Assembly (NCBI GenBank): GCA_030272585.1
Contig: BSYQ01000001.1
Coordinates: 8,013,001-8,077,000 of the forward strand
Source of the DNA: Bryopsis sp. KO-2023
Taxonomy: Eukaryota > Chlorophyta > Ulvophyceae > Bryopsidales > Bryopsidaceae
Reading direction: 5' to 3'
DNA: 64,000 nt
The notes beneath the pieces are model-generated. The model was given only the letters and a program-made list of their open reading frames with translations, had not been told where the DNA came from and searched no databases. Shown piece by piece: positions 1 through 11,400 of this stretch; positions within the stretch are counted from its first letter, which is position 1; each line of letters opens with the position of its first letter. The position numbers and the translations under genes are program-made.

Positions 1-547
1 GAAAAGAGAGATGCTGAAACAACAGGAAGAGGAAAGAAAGATGAAATACCAGTTGGCGTTAGCGAGAGAGGAAGACAGAAAGATGGTATGTGTAGAATCA
101 AGAAGCCACGCCGTTTCATTCCTGATTTTTGCGCCACAAGGTTGGGTCTAACTGGCCCACTTGGGTTGCTTCCAGCGAATCAAACGCAAGGCTGATCAAA
201 AGGACGAAGAATTGCGAAAAATGCAGCAAGCACGAGTGGAAGAAAATAGCCGCCGAAGGGTTCATCGCCAGCTTTTCCAGTCGCTGAGGCTCGACAAAGT
301 AGACGCCATGCGGAAGATGCAGACATACCAACGGCAGCAGCTTTTCGAAACGATCATGTCAGAGAATCAGCGTGTCGGGGCGCTGTTGCACCAGAGGGAA
401 GATCTCCAGCACAAGAGGAAGATGGCCAATATGCATGCCTCCATGCAACGGCAGGCGATGAATGAGTTGATGGACAAGTTGAAAACTTCCAAAAACTTTG
501 ATGGCTCGTTGACACTCGACCAGCTAACCAGGCCGAACACAAGATGA
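1..547 (+). CDS. Coiled-coil protein, C-terminal part (two exons)
   Basis: Partial gene entering from the left edge. Exon 1 runs to 85 (frame starting at base 2) and exon 2 from 176 to the TGA at 545-547; the 90-bp intron 86-175 has GT...AG ends and phase 0. The visible ~150 residues are almost all charged helix (KQQEEERK, REEDRKM, RIKRKADQKDEELRKMQQ) with no gaps for globular domains, so an extended coiled coil is expected. No catalytic motif is seen. The same style of highly basic/acidic helix occurs in the gene at 2706-4613, and a p25-alpha gene lies between; a cytoskeletal or flagellar role is possible, but that is inference from neighbours. The family is not recognised. Confidence 0.7.
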
Positions 548-1159
548 ATCTTTCACTGAATCGACGCTTTTTTCTGTCTATTTAGAATGGGATATCAAAC
601 ACTAACAAAAACGTGCTGGATGTATGATAAAATGGCTGTTTTAATCCACGGGACTATTCTCATCCCAGGCAGTATGGTGATGTAATTAGATGTTCGTTTC
701 CGGTATATATGGTCAAGAAATTATTACTTTGTCCAACCACTGAAATTCGCTCAAGTTTCTTGCGTTGCTTTGGTGTCCCATTCTGGCGGGATCAGACACT
801 TAACCGACCCAACCTCCGAAAGCATGAGTCAAGTAAGACCCCATGAAAAGCAGGGCGTGCAACGCTGGGGGTATTCCCCCAGTGGTGGTGCCCCCACAAC
901 CCATCATTTAGGGTTTATCGACGTCCCTATCCAATATTCCAAACGAGTCAACGACATTCAGCAAACAGCAAATCACCCGTGGCGGATTTTCAACAGAAAA
1001 TCTATTCGTCGTCGCTGGAATTTCGAATCTTTGTTCGATGAGCACACTATTGATAGTGCTCAAGAATCTAGTTCCGACGACTCTGGAAATTTTATCCCTA
1101 TAGAACCAGCGATAAAAGTGCAACGCTTCAAAATTTAACTGTTTTTCCGCACTTTTCAG

Positions 1160-1966
1160 GACCGAGAGCTGCGCATTTTGTTCGATAGTTTCTGCAATTT
1201 TGGTACTCGCCAGGTACTTCTAATCTCTTTCCACCTGCAGATGTCCGGTTTGTGGTGCTGGAATCCCCGTCCATGTATGTTTCTTGTGATCGCCTTGACC
1301 TCAATAAGCTAAGTTTCCTTTGCATGCTTCCCAGCTAGTGGTTGAGCTAGATGGGAGCAAATTCACGAAACTGTGCCGAGACTGCCATCTTCTCGGCGGG
1401 AAAACTCTAACAACGACCGATGTGGACATCATATTTGCGAAGGTGTGCTGTGCATCCTTCCGACGCTTCCTTTCGGATTTCAGTTAGCTTCAGTTTAAAT
1501 CGCATCCAAATACCAACGATCCTTCGCAGGTGAAAACCAAGGGGACGCGGAAGATAAACTTCCCGCAGTTCCTTATGGCGGTGGACTTACTGGCAGACAA
1601 AAAGGTACTGGCTCTTGACATACTCAGGTCAATGACACCACAAAGTCTGTTGTGGTGTCGAGTTGAATAGTTTTGGCGACAGTGGAAAGATGTGTAGCCA
1701 CGAAGCAAGTTTTCAGCCGGATTCTGGTTATGTAGGGAATGGCGCCAGAGGGGCTCAAAACACTGCTGTTATCATCTGAGGGTCCTGTAGCAAACGGGAC
1801 GAAGGCACAGTACAACAAGTTCCATGACGACAAGAATTTATACACGGGGATGTACAGGAGAAGATCGCACGGTGGGGAAGAAAGGGACAATGTGCAGGAA
1901 GGCTCCTCTCAAATTTTGAGATTTGATAAGATTTTTGCAAAGAAACCAACCAGGGGTGATAGATAA
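1160..1966 (+). CDS. p25-alpha / TPPP-type tubulin-binding protein
   Basis: Four exons fit the p25-alpha (TPPP, apicortin) fold in order and phase: 1160-1213 (LRILFDSFCNFG), 1335-1442 (ELDGSKFTKLCRDC, then TTTDVDIIFAK), 1530-1604 (VKTKGTRKINFPQFL) and 1736 onward (GTKAQYNKFHDDKN, YTGMY). All junctions are GT-AG and phase 0. p25-alpha proteins promote tubulin polymerisation and are typical of flagellated eukaryotes, where they bind microtubules. The first exon is uncertain: an open stretch 770-1117 with a possible donor at 1118 would give phase 0 but a 42-bp intron, shorter than any other here. The C-terminal end after YTGMY, drawn to the stop at 1966, is also weak. I see no doublecortin domain, so this is nearer a TPPP-like protein than a complete apicortin. 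Confidence 0.75.
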
Positions 1967-2705
1967 GGATAGCTCTTTGGGCTGTGGGGCTTTAGTTTAG
2001 ACGAGAGTAGATCAGGTATCAAGCGGGCTTGGGTGGTTTGGAAATGTATGAACGGGTGCTTGAAAAGGGTCAGGGGTGGGAAGGGGGAGAGGTGTAAAAC
2101 ATGATGTACCACAGCGGTTAGACAAACAGACCCCTTTTTCGACTGGGGAAAATTCACTGGGGAAAATGAAACGATCAATTCATGGGAAAGTCATCATATT
2201 GTGGGTCCATGAGATATGTGTTCCTCTTCAATCGAATCTCCACACCATTATTAAGCACGTGGCCGACTGGACATAAAACTTCAACGGGTCGCTTAAGAAA
2301 AGAATTGCACCAATTCATCAGCGAACAACCCAGAGATAGAACATCCTCGCAGTACCATTGGGATTTATCTGTTGTAACAACGCAGTTGGTGTTTATCTGT
2401 TGTAACGTTCCTTGTTGGGCGGTTGGCAACATGGCTCTCTGTTGCAGAACAGTTGCATCCTCCAACCGTTTCGCCGGCGCAAAGACCTCGCAGAAGAGAG
2501 TTCTGAGCTTTTGTTTTATTCCCAGAGATAAGCCCTCGCAAGTTCCGAGGTCTCCTGCAAAAGTTCAAACTCGGGTTCTAATTCTACCTGTCGAAAAGAG
2601 GTGGACAAGTGTTCGAGAAACGAACTACTGTTGCGTGCAGCATCGGAGCGCATCACCGAGATATCAATTCAATTTGCGATAGAAAGCTAGGGGAAATGCA
2701 ACGCA
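1967..2705. other. Intergenic, upstream of the 2706 gene
   Basis: No family-level coding signal. An open stretch on + (2182-2682) is rich in Cys/Ser/Thr/Arg with no domain likeness and is judged accidental. The stretch presumably holds the 3' end of the p25-alpha gene and the promoter of the next gene. Confidence 0.4.
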
Positions 2706-4613
2706 ATGGAGGCTGACGATCAATATATCAACGGAAGCGACACGACTGTGCAATTCACGACAACAGTGATAGAGTACGGGGCACAAGGGTCAGAGACTTC
2801 GACACAAGGGGGATGGAGACACGAAAAAGCCGGGGGAAGTGATACAAGAGCTCAAAGAGCCGTGTCAAGAAGGGGGGGACGCTCAGAGACATCTAGAAGT
2901 AGACATGGGGCGGTTGATGATCAGGGACGGGCAACGAACAGGGCAGAGCGTAAAAAACGCGGCTGGGTTAAGTACACGAGTCCTGACTCTCGTTCACATT
3001 CTCCTGCTACGAAAAGAACAGTGAGTCGGCCGACTAGGGAAGAAATTGCGAGACGGAAAGAATGGAGACTTGAAAGGAAAGAAGATGAGCAAAAACGCTT
3101 GGAGGTGGACCATGCGAATTCGAAAGAGGGGGCTAGGGATGGAATGAACTGGGAGAAATATTCCGGTCCAGCGAAAAGAAGGCAAAAAACAAAAGGGGCT
3201 GACAAAAATCGGTGCCAAGCTCTTGTCACACGGCCGTCCACAGAAGAAAAAGAAAAAAGACGGCGGTGGAGATTGGAGGCCAGGGAAGCACAGGCAAAGC
3301 GTTACCGGGGACTGATGGTTAAAAAGGAGAGGGAGGAACGGGCTGAGAAGGAGCGGTTGCAAGCAAGGAGAGAGCAACACAGAGTACAAGTCATGGAGAG
3401 GTTCCAAAGACGTCGAAACGTGCTTGATATCGATGCTGCAGAGCGGGACCGAGCGCACGAAAACTATATTGCGCTGATGGGCAGCCTGAAGGAGCGCAAA
3501 CTCTTGCACCAGCGACTTCGCGAGGAGTACGAACGGGTGTCGAAATTTATTTCTCTTTTTTGCGTCTTTTGGACGTGGATGTAGTTGCGCCTTGCTGATG
3601 CTCGCTGGCATTCTGAAGTTACTGAACCTTGCGCACCTCCAAATCTCAATAAACGTTCTGTGTTGCAGGAAGCTGCGCGCGCCAGCGACGAAAAGAGGCA
3701 GATCTACTACGAGACATTGCACCGCTACCGTTCCTTGCGGCCGAAAGAAATCCGATCGACGAACGTGCTTTCGACCCTTCAATCGGCACAGGGATACAGC
3801 AACCACGAACACACCCGCATAAGCAGAAGCAATCCCAATCCTGCCAGGCAAGGTGGCGGACTCAATTACACGACACCCAAAGGCGGCTACTCCCGGAGTG
3901 TCGGAGCCTCGCCACTGCCTTCCAGGGCGCAATCGCCCCAAGTTAGAGTTGTTGAGGGAAAAGCCTCAAAGACACAGGCGGGTACACCGAAAGCGACCAT
4001 TTCCAACCGCTCTGGGACGGGCATCACAGGAAATGTTTCAAAGCAGCGCTCCACCCCCCTAACGAGCAAAGGAACCTCTCGCGTCCAGGCCCGTGACTAT
4101 GTCCACAGCCCACTGGGGGAAAGAAATTTGAAATCAGCGGGAGGGAAGTCTGTGGAAAGCTTGAGGAATGTGCAGAAAATCAGATCGGATGGCACATCGA
4201 CTGTGAGCTCGAAGAGGCTGATTGCATCCAAGTCGAAAGCACGACAAAAGGAGAAACCTGTTGAAGATGTCAGCACCCACAGGGTAGGAAAGAAGCCAAT
4301 CCCTAAAAGCAAACGAGAGATGACCCCGAAAGGCAAACCTGGCGGCGGCGGCGGCGGCGGCGGCAGTGCAAAGCCAGTAGTCACTGTTCCCACGCCACCC
4401 AGGTCAACCATGATGGAGCGGGAGTTGTCTGAAGAGGAGTGGAGGGAAATTCTTGAAAGAAGGGAGAAAAAGCGGAAAGAAAATGCTGTCACAAAGCAGA
4501 CGGCTGCAGAGGACGTTCAAGAGGAGGGTGCTCTGAAGGAAATTCTCACAAAACGCCAGGAGGAAGTGTCGCGACTCAGTCATCCCGCGAAAGAGATCCA
4601 GGAGGAGGAGTAG
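2706..4613 (+). CDS. Charged coiled-coil protein with poly-Gly tract, unknown function
   Basis: Two exons, 2706-3536 and 3669-4613, joined by a GT-AG intron (3537-3668, acceptor TGTTGCAG) in phase 0, give about 591 residues. The N-terminal half has several Arg/Lys/Glu-rich helices (RRKEWRLERKEDEQKR, KRRRWRLEAREAQAKR) and a region around residues 240-275 (AERDRAHENYIALMGSLKERK) that looks like a long coiled coil. The second half is basic, Ser/Pro/Thr-rich and probably disordered. It has an eight-residue Gly run coded by pure GGC repeats (about 4342-4365) and ends in another charged helix (ELSEEEWREILERREKKRKE). No enzyme motif. Similar in style to the gene at 1-547. A cytoskeletal or ciliary role is possible but unproven. 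Confidence 0.75.
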
Positions 4614-4946
4614 ATCGCACGCACGGTAGCGTCACCTGGACGCCAGAACTGACATTGCATTTGGGCAGCCAGAGAGAATAACCTTTCCGCAAGTGCTCAA
4701 CACATGTGTTTTTGGGTGGGTGTGCTATTGTCTGTCAGAACAGCAGGCGGTCAAGAAGATGTTTCCACAAAGTGCCCTGTACAATTACAATTGTCTCGAC
4801 AGGCACCACAAAGTGTTTTGATGAAAAATAAATATGGAAGGGGGTTGGATCCAACAACGATCCAACAATACTCGGAAAGCCATATCATCCTGCTAATCAG
4901 AAACGAAAGCACAAGCCTCCTAAATCGGTCAGTTCCACTCCTTCTG
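4614..4946. other. Convergent 3' region
   Basis: Between the stop of the coiled-coil gene (+) and the stop of the IPT9-like gene (-). No coding signal seen; expected to hold both 3' UTRs and polyadenylation signals. Confidence 0.4.
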
Positions 4947-7900
4947 TCAAGAAGTACTGCTCCCCAATCTCTCTTCCACTGCTTTTTTTACCCAATCCAG
5001 GACTGGCGCTCTAGAAGAGGGGTCGTCATGGAGTTTGGCGACAAAGCACTTGATGGCTTTCAACTCGTCTTTTGTCAAACAATGATCTCCAAAGCCCCCT
5101 GGGAAAATGCATCGACAAGCACTCTCACCACCATTCACAAAAATGCTTTAACAGAGGCTGCTTTCCTATGGCACAGTATACATATATTACATTATGCATT
5201 CCAAAGAAAGGACAAAGAAGAAAAGCATCAAGTGCTACAGAACATCCAAGGTAAAATGCCTGGTCAGTGCAGTGCTCAAATCGGGAAAAAATAGCCCACC
5301 ATCGTGTTTCGGCTTGTTGTATTCTTGAATGATGTGTTCTGCAACGTTGAAGGCTTCGTTGGATATGTCCACGAGCTGATACAGCCCATCTTTCTTGAAC
5401 CAAGTGGTTTGCTGCTTCACCAACTGCCGGGTTGCACTCTGGATATCCAGGATCAGTCGCTCCAACCCTTCCTCTGTGACTTCACTTTCACCCCGGAACA
5501 GCGGCTGTGGCATGAAATCAATCATTATGTCAGCTTTCGCTACAAAAACTATGAACTTGATTTTTTTTTAGACTTTTCGATTGCAAATACGATACGATGT
5601 CCAAGCAGACCTTTCTTGTGAATTCTCACAAGCGGCAAATTATGCCACTAATGGTTGCAATTTTCGTCATTTTTTTTTAATCTACTGCGAAAACGAAATG
5701 GGATGATATCGGATCCTGAAGTCTGGGACGAAGCCAGCTCGATTGCTGAAAAGTTTCAAAAGCATGTGTTGTGCTTGATGGAGGCGTCGGAAAACAAAAA
5801 GAACCGTGGATTGGGGTTTGACTCGCCTGTAGATATTCCATTGCTTGTCTGTACCCTATGGCCCGAGTAGCGCAATTTTGACTTGGCTCGAGACCTTCGT
5901 CAAGCATCATTGCGGCCTCTTCCAATATCCCATTTCTTACCTGTCAAAAAAAGAAAAAAAATAACAAAAAATGCACTTTCAAAATAAAGGCCAGAGATGA
6001 ACCTGGCCCTCAGCTTGGGAGCAAGAGAATCCAAGAAAGCAGATAATTTTCCCCAGTAATTTTCCTTTACTTTTTGCTTTTTTTTTAAATTTGGAAAAGA
6101 GTTCCTTTGGAAAGACTCAAAAACCTATGAATCCCCCCCCCCCCCCAAAAAAAAAGACACAATTTGAGAAGAAAAAAGACAATTTGCGCCCATCATATCG
6201 TTGGCTTTACCCCACCATCTGTTCACACCTTCTCCCGATCCTATCGAAAAGTTCCAAGCGAGGCCTCGACAAGAAGAAGCATCGAAAATCGTAGTCGAGT
6301 GAACTCTCAAAATTGATGTCCAATTCCGACATCACTTTCCCCGTCCCAACCACAACCTCCAATGCTCGCATCAGACGATAATAGTTGTTTGTTTCGGCCC
6401 CAATCCTTGAAAATAAAACACACACTCTCAGCATCCTGGTTTCGGACGGTTGTCAGGATATGTACAGCCCTTATATATATGTATAAGAGTTAGTATAATA
6501 TATATAATAAATGTAGATATATATTCGATCTGAATTCTTCCATTGATTTCAGAATAACACAAGAGGCAGAAAGAATTTCTCTCCAAAGCCAGAACTTTTA
6601 ACGAAAGAAAGGGAAAAAATGACTCATTGAATCTGAGACATGATGCTGCCAAGGTCAGCAGAGTTTTGAAAAAAAATCAAAAAACAAAATTTTGTTGTGT
6701 TCTTTGATGGGATTTTTGTGAAAAAGGCACCTTTTTGCAGCTTCGGGATCCCCTGCTTGTTCAAGCAGTAAAATTCCTTCTGTCCATTTTTCCTCTTCAC
6801 TCAGTTCTGAACCTTTCACCAGCTCAGCAGAAGCCCATGCCTGTCACAGTAACACCAAACCTTGAATGCAACACAAACACAAACACAAACTTGGCTCGTA
6901 TACAAAAACTGTGGCATCTGGATAGATGTTTATTTTTCTTCCTGACTAATACAAATCTTTTGACAAAAATATCTACGAGACGTTCATATCCTGGGTGCAC
7001 TCCTGCTCAGAATCATGGACGCAAAAAAAGCAATCAAGGAAAAAATATAGAAATGCGTTGGAAAGAGAGGAATAGCAAGATCAAACCTGCCTCCTGCAGC
7101 CGATTCTCCAGCATGGCTTTCAACTCGACAGATCCATCCTTCGTGGCGGGCTTTCCATAAGTGAACCATTTCAAATAGAAACCTGTTCCTCCCACCACGA
7201 TTGGGGTGTGCCCACGCTGAACACAACGATTTGTTGAGGACTAAGTTGAATTCATTAGAAGGCATTTGGGGGGGGGGGAGGAACTCAAGGAGAATTATCG
7301 TATCTAGAAAGACACAATTAAATTCCAATCCACAATGGAGTGGAGAACTCCGGTTCTTTTTAACTTCAAAAAGGAAGTTTGAATGCAATCGAACAATCAG
7401 TGCATCCGAGTTCGTTCATTTGCAACAGAAAATCCTGGAAAACAAAAAATAATTCTGTTGCCGCTTCTACTTCGAGGATGAAAATAGTCTTGCAAAAAAA
7501 AAACAAAAAACATTTGTAATGACAGCCCAATTAGTGTACTCTGGGATCTCCACTCACCTCCAGAATTTCCTCCGTGAGCTGTCTGGCCTTGTCATAGAAC
7601 AGCCCAGCAGAGAACTCCTCATGTCTGTCCAGCACATCGATCATGTGGTGCACGATACCTCTCCGCTGTTCAACAGGAATCTGCAGCAAAACAGAAAAAA
7701 AAAAATCATTTTTTAAATTATCAATTTTGCAAGGAATGGATGTGGGAACATTCCCAAATTTAATCCTTTTTTTCAAAAATCTTATTTTGGGACTGGGGAA
7801 AATAAGGTGGTGTCCTGTCACCAAGGACAAGTTGAAATATATGTTCAATTGAAAATAATTCCAACGGCGGCCCCACGCTACCACCTCCAACTTTTCCCTG

Positions 7901-8175
7901 ACCTTATCAGAACCGACGTCCAGTCCTCGGTAAACTTGCACCGAATCCGCGCTGATGATCTCCCCATTGAGTTGCTCCGCTAGAGTTAGCGAGAGGTCAG
8001 TTTTCCCCACTCCCGTTGGCCCTGTGACTATCAACACTTTGGGTGGATTGGTTGCTTGAACTGCGCCAGTGTCAGCCATCGCCGACGTCCATGTGATCTT
8101 TGCCAAACGCTGCCGAGAGGATCCAGAAGAGCGCACCAAAGGCCGAGAAGCTAGAAGCCCCGTTCTCATCAACAT
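4947..8175 (-). CDS. IPT9-like: tRNA dimethylallyltransferase, IPT9-like
   Basis: Transfers a dimethylallyl group to A37 of UNN-decoding tRNAs (MiaA/IPT family). Eight exons in perfect phase: 8175-7903, 7680-7558, 7216-7087, 6812-6731, 6405-6216, 5940-5827, 5504-5300, 5098-4947, giving 422 residues. Motifs in order: P-loop GPTGVGKT (about residue 52), [81 protein letters not shown] and [15 protein letters not shown]. Order and spacing match plant IPT9 rather than the zinc-finger IPT2 class. The chosen start (8175) begins an Arg/Ser-rich leader suggesting an organelle; an in-frame ATG at 8331 would lengthen it and one at 8079 would remove the leader. The intron after exon 6 appears to use a GC donor (CAG/GCGAGT). 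Divergent from the metallopeptidase at 8408. Confidence 0.9.
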
Positions 8176-8407
8176 ACACAGCTGTATGCTTGCGCGTTTT
8201 CTTTTGGCGGAGTGTCGAACGCGCTGTGGGTTTCTGGAGTGGCAGTCGGTAATAAACGCTGACAGGACAGTGCGGACGTCTCGTATGTCCGTCTTGGCGA
8301 CGCAGAACAGAAACTGAGGATTGGGAGTCACCAGTTTTTAAAGGAGCGAAGGTGTGGACACTGGTTCTTGCGCTTGCAGCCTAGGTTGGAGTAAGAAGGT
8401 TGCAACC
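8176..8407. promoter_or_regulatory. Bidirectional promoter, IPT9-like (-) / M16 peptidase (+)
   Basis: Only about 230 bp separate the two divergent start codons, so both promoters and both 5' UTRs must share this stretch (less if the IPT9 start is at 8331). No clear TATA box. Inferred from layout only. Confidence 0.45.
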
Positions 8408-11400
8408 ATGACGGAGGCCGACAAAAAAATTGTGAAGTCCCCAAAGGATAAAAAGACGTACAAGAGGATACAGTTGCACCACGGCCTGACTTGTTTGTTG
8501 ATCCACGATCCCGAGATCCAACTGGCGCAGGGCGAAGAGAACGACTGCGACACCGAGGTATTCGCCGGTAGTTGCCTTTTGGATGGTACAAGCACTCTAG
8601 ACGAGAAGCAGCTTCATCATTTTGTGCTGGTGGCGATGGTGATTGTGCAGGAGGGCAGCAATGACGAGTCGTCCGTGGACGAGGAAGAGGAGGAGGGGGA
8701 GGAGAGCGACGAGGAGGACGGCGATGCTCAGGCGTGTGTGAAAAAGGTGAGGGCATGAGTGGCGACACAAGGATTTGAATTTGTGCTTTTATAGTTGAGG
8801 TGTGCAGGGCACTGGACTTCGAACAGCTCTCTTTGTCCGACATATAAACAATTCCACACTGAAGAAAAGATAGTAAAAAATAAGTGATGATATTCAGAAT
8901 GGGAACAAAGAATCAATACTGTCAGTTGGATCGTTTGTTGTTGTTTTTTAAGCCAGAATGGAGCTTTGAATCTGCTTCATAAGCTGATAAAGGACTTTAT
9001 TCAGGGGTCAAAAGATTTGGGGAAAAATTAGTGAGTTTTGAGGTTTTGCATGCAGGCAGCAGCTGCCATGGCTGTTGGAGTAGGGAGCTTTTCGGATCCA
9101 CTGGAAATGCAGGTAGACTTTCGACAATTGTTTCTCGCTGAAAACCAAATTGATGTGTATTTAATAAGATCCCTCAGCTTTCAAACGCTACAGACGTATG
9201 CACATATGATTTTTTTAAATTTCTTGCATTAATTTGTCAGCATTTTGATGGCTAGGAGCATAGATATTATTAAAGTTTGCAGTGGAAGGGGAAAATTTTG
9301 GAGATGCCTGTTGTGTTTTTTTGCCAGTGCGATTAGTCAACAGACTGGTTCTAAAATTATCGTTTCGGTTGGATGATTGATCGAAGGGGCTCAGCCACTA
9401 TTTGGAGCATATGTTGTTCATGGGGAGCGAAAAATTCCCGGACGAAAACGAATATGAGGCTTACCTGACAAAGCATGGGGGCTTTTCAAACGCTTTCACA
9501 GAATTAGTAAGTGCAGCTTTCTCTTTGCTCTGTTTTTTTTTTTTGGATGTGTTGCGGCTGAAGGCCTCACCCAACCCGAAAAGGAGTGTTATGGTCTTGC
9601 TTTCTGAGAATAACAAAACCTTACTACAATCCTCAACATGATGTTTGTCTTGCATATAACAAAAATGGTATTAATAATAATAAATAGATAAACATATTTT
9701 GATATTCAAATTCTGATACACATATATGTATGAAGAGTTGGAGGAGTCGGGGCGATTAATTGCTCACCACATTTTATCCCACATCATTTCCCATAGAAGT
9801 TTTTTTTTTACTTTTTCTTTTTCCTATGTGAATATCAAAGGGTGGGGAAAAAAAGATAATCCAAAAACCTCGTTCTCAAAAAGTGGGTATTTCTCGTATT
9901 TCCAGGATTACACAGTGTATCACTTCGATGTGAAATCGGAATTTCTTCACGGTGCCTTGGACCGATTTGCACAATTCTTTGTGGCCCCCCTTTGCAAAGA
10001 AAACTCACTGGAGAGGGAGGTCGAATCTGTGGACAGCGAATTTTCATCGGTGCTCCAAGATGATGACTGCAGGGGCTACCAATTGTTGTTCCACACAGTA
10101 AGCAATTGTACAGCAATCGTCTTGAACATTATATGCGACTGTCCGGAAAGTTGGTGAGAAGGGGGAAGGGTGATTTCTTTTATTTATTTTTTCCCAATTC
10201 CATCATTTTAAAGGGAATGGCAGCAGGTAGCCCTGTCCAGCTAGTTTTGGAGCTTTATTTGTTTTTTTTCTTTGGGATGCAGTGCAAACGCGGGCACCTT
10301 TATGATAGGTTCCAATGGGGAAACAAGAAGAGTTTGTGGACGGAGCCCCGGGAAAAAGGCTTGGACATTCGATCCGAGTTAATGAAGCACTACAAGTAAG
10401 AGCGCAAGAAAACATGTACCAAAGAAATCGAAAAGCCGAGAAACTCATTCTGCAGATTTTGACCCTTTGGGGACACACCCAACATGGAATCAACTGATTT
10501 TCTCCTATTGGGGTAGAATTATTTCGGGGGAGGGAGGGATTTGCTGTTTTTATTTCAGAAATCAGTTGGCCGGAGTCGAAGAAATATGTTTCTTTCCCAG
10601 ATTGAGCGACAAAGTTTGAATATTATTTTTTTAACCATAGCTGAAAATGTGTTATTCTGCACTTGGTGGCAACAACAAATCCAAAAAAACCCGAATTTGG
10701 TACCGTGTTTTTTTTTAAAGCAAATCCTGAAGCAAGTGTTTTTGTTTTAGAAATGAGTATGGTGCAGAAAGGATGTCGCTGGTGGTGTTGGGTGGAGAAT
10801 CCCTGGAAACCTTGGAAACCTGGGTGAAAGAAATGTTTGAAGCTGTGCCTAGGGGGATTGGGCCGATGGTCGACAGAGCAGATGCTGGTTACCCCTTTGA
10901 GGTGAAAAAAAAGGAGGCTTCCTTTCTTTGAGTACTTTTTCTTTTAAAAGGGGGAAACTGGCACTCAACAGACCGTTAACTTCTTTTCTTCTTTAATTTT
11001 CTGGTTCAAAGATGATTATTCCTTTTGGTAGAAATTAGTGTTAAAATTTTCTATTTGGTCAAATTGGCAGGGTCAGAAGATGTACATTGTACCATCCGTG
11101 AAAGATCAGCATCGAATAGGGGTGAGCTTTCAATTGCCCAACATTGGAAAGCTGTACAAGAAGAAGGCGGAGGACTACGTTTCCCACTTGGTCGGCCATG
11201 AAGGTCCCGGATCTCTTCTTTCAGCCCTCAAGGTCAGTCAATCACACCAAAAAGCCAACAAAAAATCCAAAATCACAGGAAAAAAAAACACCAGCAAAAA
11301 AGAAGGGTGTAATTTTCCGCTGAGGACATATTCAGACAGCTACCTGGCAGCACTTTTTACAGGGGTGTTTGTTTTTTTTCTTCACGATTAACGCTGGGTC

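Noticed and set aside
2182..2682. 166-codon open frame on + upstream of the 2706 gene
   Set aside because: Low-complexity, Cys/Ser/Arg-rich composition without any domain; better explained as promoter/5' UTR sequence.
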